Origin: Ornithodoros turicata
Lineage: Eukaryota > Arthropoda > Arachnida > Ixodida > Argasidae
Assembly (NCBI RefSeq): GCF_037126465.1
Contig: NC_088201.1
Location: 21,188,550 to 21,252,549 of the forward strand
Length of the DNA: 64,000 nucleotides
Direction: 5' to 3'
Part shown: positions 29,232 to 41,600 of the stretch, piece by piece
How positions within the stretch are numbered: the stretch's first letter is position 1
Layout of the letters: each line of letters starts with the position of its first letter
Made by a program: the position numbers and the translations under genes
Notes under the pieces: model-generated
The model's input: the letters and a program-made list of their open reading frames with translations, nothing else
What the model was told of the DNA's origin: nothing
Databases searched by the model: none

Positions 29232-30830
29232 GCCAAAACAGCTGTCCAGTGCTGGTATGGCAACGTTTGAGTAATTACACAAAAGGGGATTTATAGATCT
29301 GCTATACTATTTTGTTAGACTATAAGATAGCAATAATATGAGAAATCTGAGCTAACATGCAATGCATGCACCTTTTATAGTCTTTTTTGAGAATATGTGT
29401 TCATTAACTATGGTATATCCTAAAATATGTGCGAGCTGGGATGCTAATGTGTATATAATAGCATATGATGCACTTGATACTTGTAGTGTCGTCCATTCTT
29501 AGGTACCATGCTAGTGTACTTATACTTCAAGAGAGCAAATACTTTGCATTTAGTTCTGAAGCCCGGTTCATGCTCATTACATGGTGCTGATTCCCATATC
29601 AAGTGGTACCTTGTATAACATGCCTTGGAAACAGAGGGGGGGTTAAACATTGTGTTGTATTGTATAACTTTGAGTTGTAGTCTTCATCATCCAATGTAGT
29701 CATTGTGTTTGAGCTGCTATCTACACTACTTTTTCTCAAGGAGATGCAAATGTGCATTTTGTCTTGCTCTGACTTGTAATGTTTTTTGGCCCTGAATATT
29801 TTTGTTATACTCTCTTGAGTACAACAAAATACTCTGTGCTGCTCTATAATCAGCACTTGTGCCAGGCGGAAATGTAAACTTCCTACCTCTAACCCAACAC
29901 CTTATGTTAGTTATTTGGAAAGCATCACTTAGGGAATGTGAAAGGTAACCCCTAAGGATTCAGTTTGTTCATCATGAAAGGTGAAAATGCTAAACAGGAT
30001 TTGCATATTACATTCTCAGTTTCTCACTGTGATGGTTAGACGTAGTGTTTCCACACATTTATAAGGGCCATTTTTGTGCTACGTAAACACACTGCACTGT
30101 ACTATGATGGACATATTTTAGAGTATATATTTACAGATTGGGCATGAGCACATCAGTTTTGATGCAAACATGTCTTGAGCATAAGATAACAATAACTGTC
30201 TCATAATGCAAAAAATTGTGACGTAACTTCAGTGCAACTGCTATATCATTGCTCCAGTGTTTGGTGCTAGCAGGTTGTGATCATTTTGCAAAACTTAGTT
30301 GGGCTACTTTTGTTGCAAAAACAGGATTTCCCCTGTTTTCCCATGCTGAAGGGATTGCTAATTGCAATTGAATAGGAGGCATCACACCTTCAGTACATTA
30401 CATTTTAATATCTCTCAATATTTTGAGCTTTGCTTACACAAATACATTCCATTATGTCATGATTATATATTGCAGTGCTGTTGACATATTTTACCTTGAA
30501 ATAGCTATGCACAGTGTCAGCTTATAAACTGTCTTCACACACTAGTGCGATGACCCAGTGTGAATTTAACACGTCTGTCTATAGCAAGTAAAAACAGTAA
30601 CCGAGCCATCATAACCTGGGGTTTGTCAAGGGATCATATGAAATAGGTGCTAGCTGATGTTTGTCTCAGATGATTCCTTGCAATGGCAACAGTGTGCTTC
30701 TCTCTCGTGGTGTAACCAAATGCACTGTGAAAACATCCGTCCATTTTATGTACATTCCACTGTGTCGCTACGTAATAGGCGAAGAATAAGGAAACAAGTT
30801 TCCGAGATACGTTCTATGTTTCTGAGTTAA

Positions 30831-30836
30831 AATAAA
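30831..30836 (+). terminator. Candidate distal polyadenylation signal
   Basis: AATAAA followed by TATTGTTGCGTGCACGTTT. It would give a 3' UTR of about 2.2 kb. It cannot be ranked against 29226 from sequence alone. Confidence 0.3.
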
Positions 30837-31911
30837 GTTGCAGATATTGTTGCGTGCACGTTTATCCATAATATACAACTACATGTGCACAACCACCACA
30901 TAAATGGTTGTGGCCAAGGAAATTGATGCTGCTGTGACACAGCAGGCCGTTTGTTTCATCAGGGAAGCTGCCAGCTTCTGCCCTTAGGAGCACTGCCATT
31001 GCTCACTGCCTTCTTTGCCATGTATGTGGCTGGAAGAATGGCTGCGATTGGCAGAATTGCTAATACTTTACATCGAGTCCCTTGCAGACCTTGTTCAGTC
31101 TAGATGGCATTGGGGGCTACTGAAGAGGTCAGAGTCTTCTGGGAACTTTAGGAGCTGTTAATGCACATTCTAATCCAATGTCATTGCTCGGGTGGGAGTA
31201 TGCTCAAGAGTCTCTGTTCTGCTATGTGAGTCATGCACAGCGTAAACTTTTTTTTGTTCTTATTACGTTGTAGAGTACAATGTGTACATAATGTAATTAT
31301 GCACTGATATCTGTGGGTGCAACCGCTTTAGTATGTTTGATGGGTATTTATTGCACACAAGGCAGTTTCATAGATATTAATTAATTAATTAACACACAAG
31401 CCTAATCTCTGTTTGTGCCCCTCTCAGGGCATATGGTCGCACAAACGTGTTTGCATGTTGTTGCACACCTACCCTTCTTTAGCAGGAGGAGGGGAAAAGC
31501 CCATTCCTAGCCCCTCTGGTCCATGGCAGAAATTTGAGTTGGAACCCAAGTGGATCCACTTTTGCCTGAGATGGCACGGTGGGCCTGTGGATGTGGAATC
31601 AAGGGGGGCGACCATGGTTGGTTGTCGGTTCAGAGCACACTCAGCAATAACAAAGGGTGGATCCAGGATTTTTCTGAGGAGGGGGTCCAGCCATGGATAG
31701 CATGCTACACATGCAATCTAGGGCCAACTAAACATTATGGGGTAATAACCTCCTATGCAATATAATATAGGAGGCTCTGACTCAACACGCTTGAGAGGGC
31801 TAGCTCTGCGCTGTCACGTGGTATTGTTCACGAGTTGCTGCATGCAACCACAAAAACGGGACGACTAATCGCGAATTTCACAGAGACCAAATTTCAACCC
31901 ACGACGGGTGA

Positions 31912-31919
31912 GTATCAAG
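31912..31919. repeat. Left 8-bp target-site duplication
   Basis: GTATCAAG, exactly matched at 33126-33133. Confidence 0.85.
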
Positions 31920-33125
31920 CAGAGTTCGAGGTAACTCGTTCCTGTAACTAAGTTCCTTTTTTTGGTAACTTAACTTAACTTAACTCGGTACTTTTGCGCC
32001 ATGGTAACTTTCAGAGGAACTCATTTCTTTTTCAGGTAACTTTGCCAAAGTAACTTAAGTTAAGTTCCAAGTTACTTTCAACTCGCTTTTCACTCACGTC
32101 CACATATTTTCTTGCTTTCTCTCCGGTTCCTTCATGGCATTTTTTGCCATGAAACGTGATATTCAATCAATGACAGTATCTTATTCAGGAAGAAAGAACC
32201 GCTGCCATTGAAATGAAGCTGAACCATTGTGCACCCACAGGGAGTAAGATGCAAAGCGTTCGAATAGACCTCTACATAGGCGCTGACTGCGGGAGGGGCT
32301 TGGGGGCCTGAGGTACCCCCGGAACTTTCCTGGGGGGGGGGGGGGGGGGGGGGGCAGGCCCTCTCCGGAAAGTCTACCCAGCTGACACTCAAGATGAAAG
32401 TTTCGAGGGATATCATAAGAATCCCATGTTTCGTGCGAGTGATCATGAAAATCCTGTAAAAATTTGCCTCACAACGTAGCAGCACGGAAATCCCGACACC
32501 CTGCCCGACCTCTGTGCATGAAAGGGGGGGTGGGGATGTTGTGCACCTGCCCCCTCCGGCAGATTGAAAACTTTCCGCCTATGGACCTCTACCAGAGAAA
32601 CGTCATCATGACATTGGTACACAGACTGAAACCGAAACAAATCGGAAAGAGGGCTGGGTTCCACGAACGGGCACTTGTTCTCTGCCTCCCACTGAAAGAA
32701 AAGCAGCACCAACGGTCGTGTCCCTTTAAGGGACCATATCGTAATCCCCTCAAGACCGTGGCTTTCGGGCCCGACCTTGTTCACCTCTAGCTCCAAGCGT
32801 AGTTCAATTCTACAAAATTTGTGGCGCTGTCGAACACTATGACGTCATTTGTTTACAAACAGGGAGAGGTGTATTGTTGGACATAAACGAAAACGACCTA
32901 CGCGTGCTGCACTCCTCCACAGCTGAGTTGCCAAGGTCTAACTCAACTGGTCATGCGCGCTGCACCTGCGTAATGCTATTTTGTGTCCGAAGTAACTTGG
33001 AAGTCACTCAGTAACTGCGAGTTACGTTTCAGGCTGAAGAACTTCGTTACTAACTTAGTTACATTTTTCACACGGTAACTTAACTTGTAACGAGTTCTTT
33101 TTGACGGGTAACTTCTCAATCTATG
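31920..33125. mobile_element. Non-autonomous hAT-like element with GTAACTTAACTT words
   Basis: A 1206-bp element between perfect GTATCAAG duplications. Ends CAGAGTTCGAGGTAACTCG and, inverted, CATAGATTGAGAAGTTACCC are imperfect inverted repeats. Both ends (31930-32080 and 32990-33115) are dense in GTAACTTAACTT and GTAACGAGTT words, while the ~900-bp interior is unrelated and contains a 23-G run. The interior frames have no transposase motif. The 8-bp duplication supports a hAT-type origin. Confidence 0.85.
32332..32354. repeat. G homopolymer, 23 bases
   Basis: Uninterrupted G run within the hAT-like element; its length is prone to assembly error. Confidence 0.9.
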
Positions 33126-33133
33126 GTATCAAG
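33126..33133. repeat. Right 8-bp target-site duplication
   Basis: GTATCAAG, an exact copy of 31912-31919. Confidence 0.85.
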
Positions 33134-34535
33134 TGCCTACCTGGCGGTGTTGTGCGGGATTGCGTCCCCAACGGAATGACATGTGCTATGGTGTGTATCT
33201 GCTCAATGATCCCACCCAATCTCACCCAATCCCACACATCAGCCATCTGCCAGCAAAGTGCGTGCCCGTGGGCCGTGGCGCTGCAATCTAGCTGATCTAG
33301 CATCTATAGCCACCCCAGGATTCCTCGAAACAACGACCAACAACAGAAAGTAGTACTGGTTTATTAGCGCAGGACCAGTTTTGGCGCTACCGAAAACACA
33401 AATCCGGAAAAACTCTCCAACATTACCGCCGTTACCGCCCTCATTTGTCGCGCGCATATCTGTTCTGCCTGTTCTCTTCTGTCGTGCTCCGCGCGTTTGA
33501 ATCCACGTGAACCAACGTAAACTGGTGGACCAAATGTTTTGTCTCTGCCCCCTTCATGGAACATTTCCTGTCGGTTCTTCCAACGGAACAATTTTTGCAC
33601 TTTACCGGAGGAAAACCTTGAACCAGCTCTGCTTATGGAATTCGCCACTAGGCACGGACGTACACTGGAAATGAGGGATGCGAGCCCAAGAACGTGTTCT
33701 ACGTTACAGAATACAAATGTATGATTCGTGACCGGGAGACTTGTAATGATCGTAAGTACTCGTAAATACTATCCATCATGGCCGGAGCAAAGGGTGTGCG
33801 GGTCCTGAGGCAAAGGCACATCGCGGGGCCCCTTTTACACCAGTGAACACGGGAACTGGCAAGAGAGGAGAGGGATACAAAATTTTGTGTCTGTGCGTGC
33901 AGGGTCGGCAAGAGAAATTACGGAGGCCGGGGACGAGGCCTGCCGAGCCCTGCCCCGGGCCACTCTCCTCATGTCACCATAACATAGTCCCATAGGTCTG
34001 GCGGGCCCCTGAAGAGGCCCGGCCTGACCTATAGTTTTGGCGGTAGAACGTAAAGAGAGTGGGAGTGAAGCCTTTATTGGTTGCCTATTTTATCTGCAAC
34101 TATTACAGAAAAGTGGCTCTTCACGCCTTTTTCGCTGCCAACATGTAATAACACTTTCGGTCGAAGCAGACGCGAATCTTGCAGTGATGCACCGGACACA
34201 AATGTAGCTGCATGAAAAAGCCGCTGACCATGCATTAACTGGTTCAGTACTTGGTTTCCTCATTGAGATTCTCCCAAATTCAGATGTACACAAGTGAGAC
34301 ATATATGTCGGTAATGATATGTTAAGCTGTAATGACGTAACTATACTATAATGACTATAATGACCCCCCCCCCCCCCCATTTTTTCCAACACCCCTCCGA
34401 GCTTGGGATTCTGGATAAACCACTGGCTACAAGTACTGGAAGAAGTTCACAAACCTCCCCAGCCTCCCCATATCTCGAGTTCCCGAATTTGACTCCACGA
34501 GCTAATATGTATACGTGATACGCGGCACCCATGTA
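33134..34535. other. Unrecognised sequence
   Basis: No gene or known repeat supported. Contains a 15-C run at 34364-34378. Confidence 0.3.
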
Positions 34536-35548
34536 TAAAGATGAGTGCGGGTGCCTGTATACCCGTGGATGCCCGCACAAGTTTGTTCTTCGCGGGTACA
34601 CATTTTCGTGTGTACGCGGGTTGCGAGTAACGCGCGGTGTTGCGACTCCGGGTGTGGTAGCAGGCCGAAGGAGACTCAGCGAGGGAAGATAAAGATGTAA
34701 CAGTTTATTCACATGATTCACATGAGTAGGAATGAGAGAGATGGGCTGTAGTGTCCAATGCTATATAAAGTCTTTGGCGCGCAAGGTCCACGTGGTTCTC
34801 ACGCACCGCACAGTTCAGTTCCTTTCATCTTCAACTGACGGCAGACAATTGATCTTTGACGGCGAAGGTAGTGGTGGATCTCAAGTGGATCTCTGGTTTC
34901 GCTGCAGCGTGTTTTCGCGTATGCAGCCGATCTGGTGTCGTCCGGTATGGCGCCAGTCGCCAAGTCATAACAGCGGGTAGACCCGCACTGCCTCTGCGGA
35001 TTACGCGGCGTATACTCGCAATACCCGCAGGCGCAAAGCCAGCACATCGGCTTTTGGTGCACCACCCGATTCATTGCGAAGATTTGGCTCAAAATACTTT
35101 CCAAGGCGCTCTTCGCTTTCCCACCATATCCAGATCTTCCGTCGTGTGTGACCAGCTTTGTCATCTAATGGCACCGCGTCGTATGCTTACTCTTTGACTA
35201 TGTGTGCCGCATGGGGCTAATTTTGGCCACCATTTGGAACCACGACTGGTACTTTGCGCGTTAATAAGCTGGCAACCGTTGTCAACAGTTGCCTCAGCGT
35301 CTGACGCCTTGGAAAAGTGGCTCACTAACGGACAGTGTCCCCAGCATCAATAAATCATTTCGCGCCGTGACGATCATGTGGCATAACTGAAACCTGCGTA
35401 CGCATTGGGCTGCAGGTACGTCTGTGGGTATACGGGTACGCGTCGCTATGAGCGGGTGCGGGTTGCACCAGTGACATTGCTGCGGATGCGGGCCGTGCGC
35501 ACGCGGGTGCGGGTACGAATTTTCATACCCGCGTGCACTCATCTCTAC
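34536..35548. mobile_element. DNA element with GCGGGTGCGGGTAC words
   Basis: AAGATGAGTGC at the left and the inverted GCACTCATCTCT at the right bound two blocks of GCGGGT / ACCCGC words (34539-34650 and 35400-35540). It has the same architecture as the two elements with 8-bp duplications, but no exact target duplication was found, so the ends are tentative. Confidence 0.5.
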
Positions 35549-36099
35549 GTATGTGTGAACATGAAGAACTTGGAAGCGACCAGGGCTTCTTTTTTTTTTT
35601 TTTCTTCTCAGCACACGACGGAAACATATTCTTCTGTTTAATTCTCTTTCAGTTGAAGATCGGTTGTGCCATTGGGTGTACACCAAACAAAAATATTAGT
35701 CGTTCTTAGTTGACGGCATTGTGCGCAGGGCCTATAAGGCCGTTGCCTTGCTCGCCCTACCCCTATCGCCGGCCCTGCTATCCATCCTCTCGTGGCTGAG
35801 GAAGACAAAACCTTCATACCAACAAGCAAGGAAAGCCGCCACAGGATAAGCACGTGGATTGTTCGTTTTGTTTACATAGTAACTGTAAACACATAGACGT
35901 TTGTACCGCACTCCACTCTTTTACTTTCGTGGTAAGCAAAAAAAAAAAAAAAAGAAGCGAACCACGTTCCCAGAAAAGCTATTTGATTTGAACACTAAAG
36001 GCGCTGTCACGTTTGGTGTCAACGTGCTCTGAGAATCGTGCGTGTGACTACATAAAGTGTGTGGACAAACGACATACATACAGACAGTGAAGCATGGGC
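35549..36099. other. Unrecognised sequence
   Basis: Contains a T run near 35590-35602 and an A run near 35939-35953. No supported gene. Confidence 0.3.
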
Positions 36100-36240
36100 G
36101 TATAGCTGGGGGGGGGGGGGGGCTTTAGACCCCCGAAATCGTACCTTTGGTAGTGCATTTGGGAAGGGGAAACACCTCCCTCTTTAAAGGTCCCCATAGT
36201 GGACCCCCCCGCCCCCGAAATCTTTTTTTGGCTACCATGC
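36100..36240. repeat. G-run repeat, TTTGGTAGTGCATTTGGG family
   Basis: GGCGTATAGCT, a 14-G run, then ACCCCCGAAATC, TTTGGTAGTGCATTTGGG and TTTTTTTGGCTACCATGCC. A relative at 57550-57690 keeps the same order (CCCCCAAACG, TTTGGTAGTGCATTTGGG, TTTTCTGGCTACGCC), so this is a dispersed repeat. Confidence 0.6.
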
Positions 36241-36326
36241 CGCAGTGAAGTAACATAAATGTCGCCTTATTTTATCTCTACAGAAGATATATTACAATAA
36301 AAGCGAGGACGGCTTTGAAAACATAG

Positions 36327-36605
36327 TAGGCGGCCTCTGTGGCTCAGTCGGTAGCGCGTCCGCCTACTGATCACAAGATTGTGGGTTCAAACCCGGTCGA
36401 CGGCGGTGGCAACTTGGTGGAAGGGTAGTTGCTCAGACACGCCGTCTCCGGCGAGGGACGTAAAATGTGCTGTGCCGTGTGTCGAGATTTCGGCGCATTT
36501 TAAAGAATCCTCAGGTGGGCAAAATTAGTCCACAGACCCGACCACTGTGGCGTTGCTCATGATCGCAGTTGTCTCGCGACGTAAAGCCCGGAATTATTAT
36601 TATTA
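36327..36605 (+). mobile_element. tRNA-derived SINE, family B, with 10-bp target duplication
   Basis: Head GGCCTCTGTGGCTCAGTCGG, B box GGTTCAAACCC, body GGCAACTTGGTGG and GGTGGGCAAAATTAG, end TCTCGCGACGTAAAG, and an ATT-rich tail. Perfect GAAAACATAG on both sides (36317-36326 and 36606-36615). Confidence 0.92.
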
Positions 36606-36908
36606 GAAAACATAGCAGCATATCCGGGCATTCTGGTGATGGATTTCTGGTAACTTTCTGGCAACTGCATGCTAATTTCGCAGGGGCGATTTTCGAGCTT
36701 TTGTCTTGGGAGGAGGGGAGACAAAAACTCTAGCGGCACTGAGAATTAAAGCACTCGTGACGATACACTGCACATGCAGAACGTTGTGCGGTTACCCTGT
36801 CGTGAGTTATGCGTAACGAGGCGAAGACTTTGTAACAAGCAGTTCGTCAGCGCAAAACGACTTCATACAAAAGATTGTTCGACTTTTCCTTCTCTGTTGT
36901 GCCTTATA
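36606..36908. other. Unrecognised sequence
   Basis: No supportable feature apart from the SINE duplication at its start. Confidence 0.3.
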
Positions 36909-37664
36909 CCTGGTGTTTCAGTTAAATCCCCGGGCTGAATAATTCGCAAACGGGTGCACCAATCGACGACCTTTCTTTTTTACAAGTATCTGTCCGATAT
37001 ACCACCTACAAGCTGCGCACCGTGTGAATGAGTGGGAGGCGCTCATGATTTGATTATTTAAATAAAAAATCAAATGAGTTTCGTAAAAAAACGTAACTTC
37101 TAAACCAGGGCGCTATCGGCATTAAAATGGGTACAACCCGTTTTGGGACCTTCAGCGGACACCTTTTAGAGAAAAATCTACCACCGAAGCGGGTCATTTG
37201 TTGCTGTAATTAATTGGTTTCGGTTTACATATTTTGTCGCGGCTGGTCGCGGTGAAGCGCAAAAGGACGTAATTCATTGGTGTAAGGACATAATCCATTG
37301 GTGGATAAGGGAGGGGAAGAGCGTCCTTTTGCGCTTCAGTGCGACCAGTCGCGACAAAAATATGTAAACCGAAACCAATTAATTACTGCGACAAATGACT
37401 CGCTTCGGTGGCAGAACACCATCCACTGTCCACCGAAGGTCCCAAAAGGGGTAGTACCCATTTTAATGCCGACAGCGTCCTGCTTTAGAAGTTTTTTACA
37501 AAACTCATTTGAGTTTTAATTAAAAAAATGAGCGCCTCCCACTCATTCACACGGTGCGCAGCTTGTACGTGGTATCGGACAGATACTTGTAAAAAAGAAA
37601 GTTCTTCGATTGGTGCACCGGTTCGCGAATTATTTAGTCCGGGGATTTAACTGAGACACCCTGT
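36909..37664. mobile_element. 756-bp foldback element, CCTGGTGTTTCAG termini
   Basis: Nearly the whole element is two inverted arms of about 355 bp around a centre near 37290. Matching segments: GCACCGTGTGAATGAGTGGG with its inverse at 37530-37560, and GAAGCGCAAAAGGACG (37252) with CGTCCTTTTGCGCTTC (37321). Ends CCTGGTGTTTCAGTTAAAT and ACTGAGACACCCTG are flanked by TA. Confidence 0.85.
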
Positions 37665-37667
37665 ATA

Positions 37668-37726
37668 CAGGGTGTCCCAGAAAACGTGTCATTGAATTAT
37701 AATAAAAAAACTACGCCACCTAAACG
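37668..37726. mobile_element. CAGGGTGTCCCAG terminus fragment
   Basis: Directly abuts the preceding foldback across TATA. CAGGGTGTCCCAGAAAACGT, then GTCATTGAATTATAAT, matches 4678 onward. The sequence breaks off before the 20-C run at 37744-37763. Confidence 0.55.
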
Positions 37727-37743
37727 CCGATAAACCTGGAGCG

Positions 37744-37763
37744 CCCCCCCCCCCCCCCCCCCC
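37744..37763. repeat. C homopolymer, 20 bases
   Basis: Uninterrupted C run. Confidence 0.9.
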
Positions 37764-38181
37764 TCTGCCTTCAGACAAGATGCTGTTCCGAGGTGAAGAC
37801 TGGTGATGGGGCAGTTGACCGAGACTCGCCGTCGCCGGCGTCTCGTGCGTCGCAGTCGAAGAAATAACGTAGCAGCCTGTAGCAGTGAACTTCGAAACGA
37901 ACGAAATTTTATCCGTGTGAATTGCAGTAGTTGGTCGCACAGTTCTAGTGTGGTACGATGAGAATACATGTGTACCGCTCATTTATAACACCGCCCTTCC
38001 TTCTTTTTTTGTGTAGTTTATAGGAGCAACACTGAAACAAATTTTTTTGGATGCGTGTGACAATTATGCCGGCTGTCGCTTTATTGCCCACCGTGCTGTC
38101 CAGACTTGCCGTACGGCGCCCCCTTATCGAAGGTACCCCGGCTGCCCCTATCGCCACCCCCTCTTTCGGAACGGCTCTGGT

Positions 38182-38469
38182 ACCAGCTCTCGTGGCATAG
38201 TGGTTAGGATGATCGCCCTTGAACGCCGAGGCTGTGAGGTGACGCGGGTTCGAATCCCCGCACTGGCTGGGCTGTCTGGGACGTTTTTCCTGGGTCTTCC
38301 GGCAGACTTTCCGGACGAATGTCGGCACAGTTCCTCCTGAAGTCGGCCAGGACGCATACTAACCCCTTGTTCCCCACTCCTTCCTGCTGTCCTTTCTCCA
38401 TCTGTCTACGTCTGTACGCTGCTCATAGCCACAGTTGCTTCGCTTAGCTAACACGGAATAAAAAAAAAA
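38182..38469 (+). mobile_element. tRNA-derived SINE, family A
   Basis: ACCAGCTCTCGTGGCATAGT head, B box GGTTCGAATCC, ATGTCGGCACAGTTCC body and a 9-A tail. No clear target duplication. Confidence 0.88.
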
Positions 38470-38683
38470 GTCACCACAGTGATGGCTGCGTTGAGGGAAT
38501 GTCCACTTGTCGCAAGCAGTGACGCGACTGAGCATTCAGCAGAAGCGAAATTGAATTAATGCATCCGTTTAGTTAACGCATAATCCTGGCGAGATATATT
38601 TCGTGACATCCGGAGAGCGAGCGTTGGACCAACTTTGGCGAGCATAGACGCGGAAGAAATGTCAGTTACCCACTGTCCCGAGG

Positions 38684-41600
38684 GAATAGGTTCCACTAAG
38701 CATTCGCAAGGATTGATCGACGGTCCCCTCTCAGCAGTGCGGTACTCGTCCTCTGCTTGAAGAGGGAGCTGCTTCTGCGGCTAGATCAGCCTGCTTATTC
38801 TTCAGGACTCGCAGTGGGCCGGAATGGAAAACTAGCCTCTGGCCTGCTTTGTACACCTTGCGGCAAGGCATACGTTCCATTAAGCATGTAAGGAAGGAAC
38901 GACGGTTCCCTCTCAGCAGTGCAGTACTCGTCCTCTGTTTGAAGCGAGAGCTGCTTCTGCGGCTAGATCAGCCTGCTTATTCTTCAGGACTCGCAGTGGG
39001 CCGGAATGGAAAACTAGCCTCTGGCCTGCTTTGTACACCTTGCGGCAAGGCATACGTTCCATTAAGCATGTAAGGAAGGAACGACGGTCCCCTCTCAGCA
39101 GTGCAGTACTCGTCCTCTGCTTGAAGAGGGAGCTGCTTCTGCGGCTAGATCAGCCTGCTTATTCTTCAGGACTCGCAGTGGGCCGGAATGGAAAACTAGC
39201 CTCTGGCCTGCTTTGTACACCTTGCGGCAAGGCATACGTTCCATTAAGCATGTAAGGAAGGAACGACGATTCCCTCTCAGCAGTGCAGTACTCGTCCTCT
39301 GTTTGAAGAGAGAGCTGCTTCTGCGGCTAGATCAGCCTGCTTATTCTTCAGGACTCGCAGTGGGCCGGAATGGAAAACTAGCCTCTGGCCTGCTTTGTAC
39401 ACCTTGCGGCAAGGCATACGTTCCATTAAGCATGTAAGGAAGGAACGACGATTCCCTCTCAGCAGTGCAGTACTCGTCCTCTGTTTGAAGAGAGAGCTGC
39501 TTCTGCGGCTAGATCAGCCTGCTTATTCTTCAGGACTCGCAGTGGGCCGGAATGGAAAACTAGCCTCTGGCCTGCTTTGTACACCTTGCGGCAAGGCATA
39601 CGTTCCATTAAGCATGTAAGGAAGGAACGACGATTCCCTCTCAGCAGTGCAGTACTCGTCCTCTGTTTGAAGAGAGAGCTGCTTCTGCGGCTAGATCAGC
39701 CTGCTTATTCTTCAGGACTCGCAGTGGGCCGGAATGGAAAACTAGCCTCTGGCCTGCTTTGTACACCTTGCGGCAAGGCATACGTTCCATTAAGCATGTA
39801 AGGAAGGAACGACGGTCCCCTCTCAGCAGTGCAGTACTCGTCCTCTGCTTGAAGAGGGAGCTGCTTCTGCAGCTAGATCAGCCTGCTTATTCTTCAGGAC
39901 TCGCAGTGGGCCGGAATGGAAAACTAGCCTCTGGCCTGCTTTGTACACCTGGCGGCAAGGCATACGTTCCATTAAGCATGTAAGGAAGGAACGACGATTC
40001 CCTCTCAGCAGTGCAGTACTCGTCCTCTGTTTGAAGAGAGAGCTGCTTCTGCGGCTAGATCAGCCTGCTTATTCTTCAGGACTCGCAGTGGGCCGGAATG
40101 GAAAACTAGCCTCTGGCCTGCTTTGTACACCTTGCGGCAAGGCATACGTTCCATTAAGCATGTAAGGAAGGAACGACGGTTCCCTCTCAGCAGTGCAGTA
40201 CTCGTCCTCTGTTTGAAGAGAGAGCTGCTTCTGCGGCTAGATCAGCCTGCTTATTCTTCAGGACTCGCAGTGGGCCGGAATGGAAAACTAGCCTCTGGCC
40301 TGCTTTGTACACCTTGCGGCAAGGCATACGTTCCATTAAGCATGTAAGGAAGGAACGACGGTCCCTCTCAGCAGTGCAGTACTCGTCCTCTGCTTGAAGA
40401 GGGAGCTGCTTCTGCGGCTAGATCAGCCTGCTTATTCTTCAGGACTCGCAGTGGGCCGGAATGGAAAACTAGCCTCTGGCCTGCTTTGTACACCTTGCGG
40501 CAAGGCATACGTTCCATTAAGCATGTAAGGAAGGAACGACGGTTCCCTCTCAGCAGTGCAGTACTCGTCCTCTGTTTGAAGAGAGAGCTGCTTCTGCGGC
40601 TAGATCAGCCTGCTTATTCTTCAGGACTCGCAGTGGGCCGGAATGGAAAACTAGCCTCTGGCCTGCTTTGTACACCTTGCGGCAAGGCATACGTTCCATT
40701 AAGCATGTAAGGAAGGAACGACGATTCCCTCTCAGCAGTGCAGTACTCGTCCTCTGTTTGAAGAGAGAGCTGCTTCTGTGGCTAGATCAGCCTGCTTATT
40801 CTTCAGGACTCGCAGTGGGCCGGAATGGAAAACTAGCCTCTGGCCTGCTTTGTACACCTTGCGGCAAGGCATACGTTCCATTAAGCATGTAAGGAAGGAA
40901 CGACGGTTCCCTCTCAGCAGTGCAGTACTCGGCCTCTGTTTGAAGAGAGAGCTGCTTCTGCGGCTAGATCAGCCTGCTTATTCTTCAGGACTCGCAGTGG
41001 GCCGGAATGGAAAACTAGCCTCTGGCCTGCTTTGTACACCTTGCGGCAAGGCATACGTTCCATTAAGCATGTAAGGAAGGAACGACGGTCCCTCTCAGCA
41101 GTGCAGTACTCGTCCTCTGCTTGAAGAGGGAGCTGCTTCTGCGGCTAGATCAGCCTGCTTATTCTTCAGGACTCGCAGTGGGCCGGAATGGAAAACTAGC
41201 CTCTGGCCTGCTTTGTACACCTTGCGGCAAGGCATACGTTCCATTAAGCATGTAAGGAAGGAACGACGGTTCCCTCTCAGCAGTGCAGTACTCGTCCTCT
41301 GTTTGAAGAGAGAGCTGCTTCTGCGGCTAGATCAGCCTGCTTATTCTTCAGGACTCGCAGTGGGCCGGAATGGAAAACTAGCCTCTGGCCTGCTTTGTAC
41401 ACCTTGCGGCAAGGCATACGTTCCATTAAGCATGTAAGGAAGGAACGACGGTTCCCTCTCAGCAGTGCAGTACTCGTCCTCTGTTTGAAGAGAGAGCTGC
41501 TTCTGCGGCTAGATCAGCCTGCTTATTCTTCAGGACTCGCAGTGGGCCGGAATGGAAAACTAGCCTCTGGCCTGCTTTGTACACCTTGCGGCAAGGCATA

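Larger units (their letters stand above)
28679..31911. other. 3' flank of the MAGUK gene
   Basis: AT-rich, with no recognised gene or repeat. Probably includes a long 3' UTR at its start. Candidate AATAAA signals at 29226-29231 and 30831-30836 are listed separately. Short open frames here lack motifs. Confidence 0.4.

Noticed and set aside
36332..36405. Functional tRNA gene
   Set aside because: The tRNA-like part is fused to a SINE body with tail and target duplication; the same applies to the heads at 2934, 6755, 24321, 38182 and 59800.
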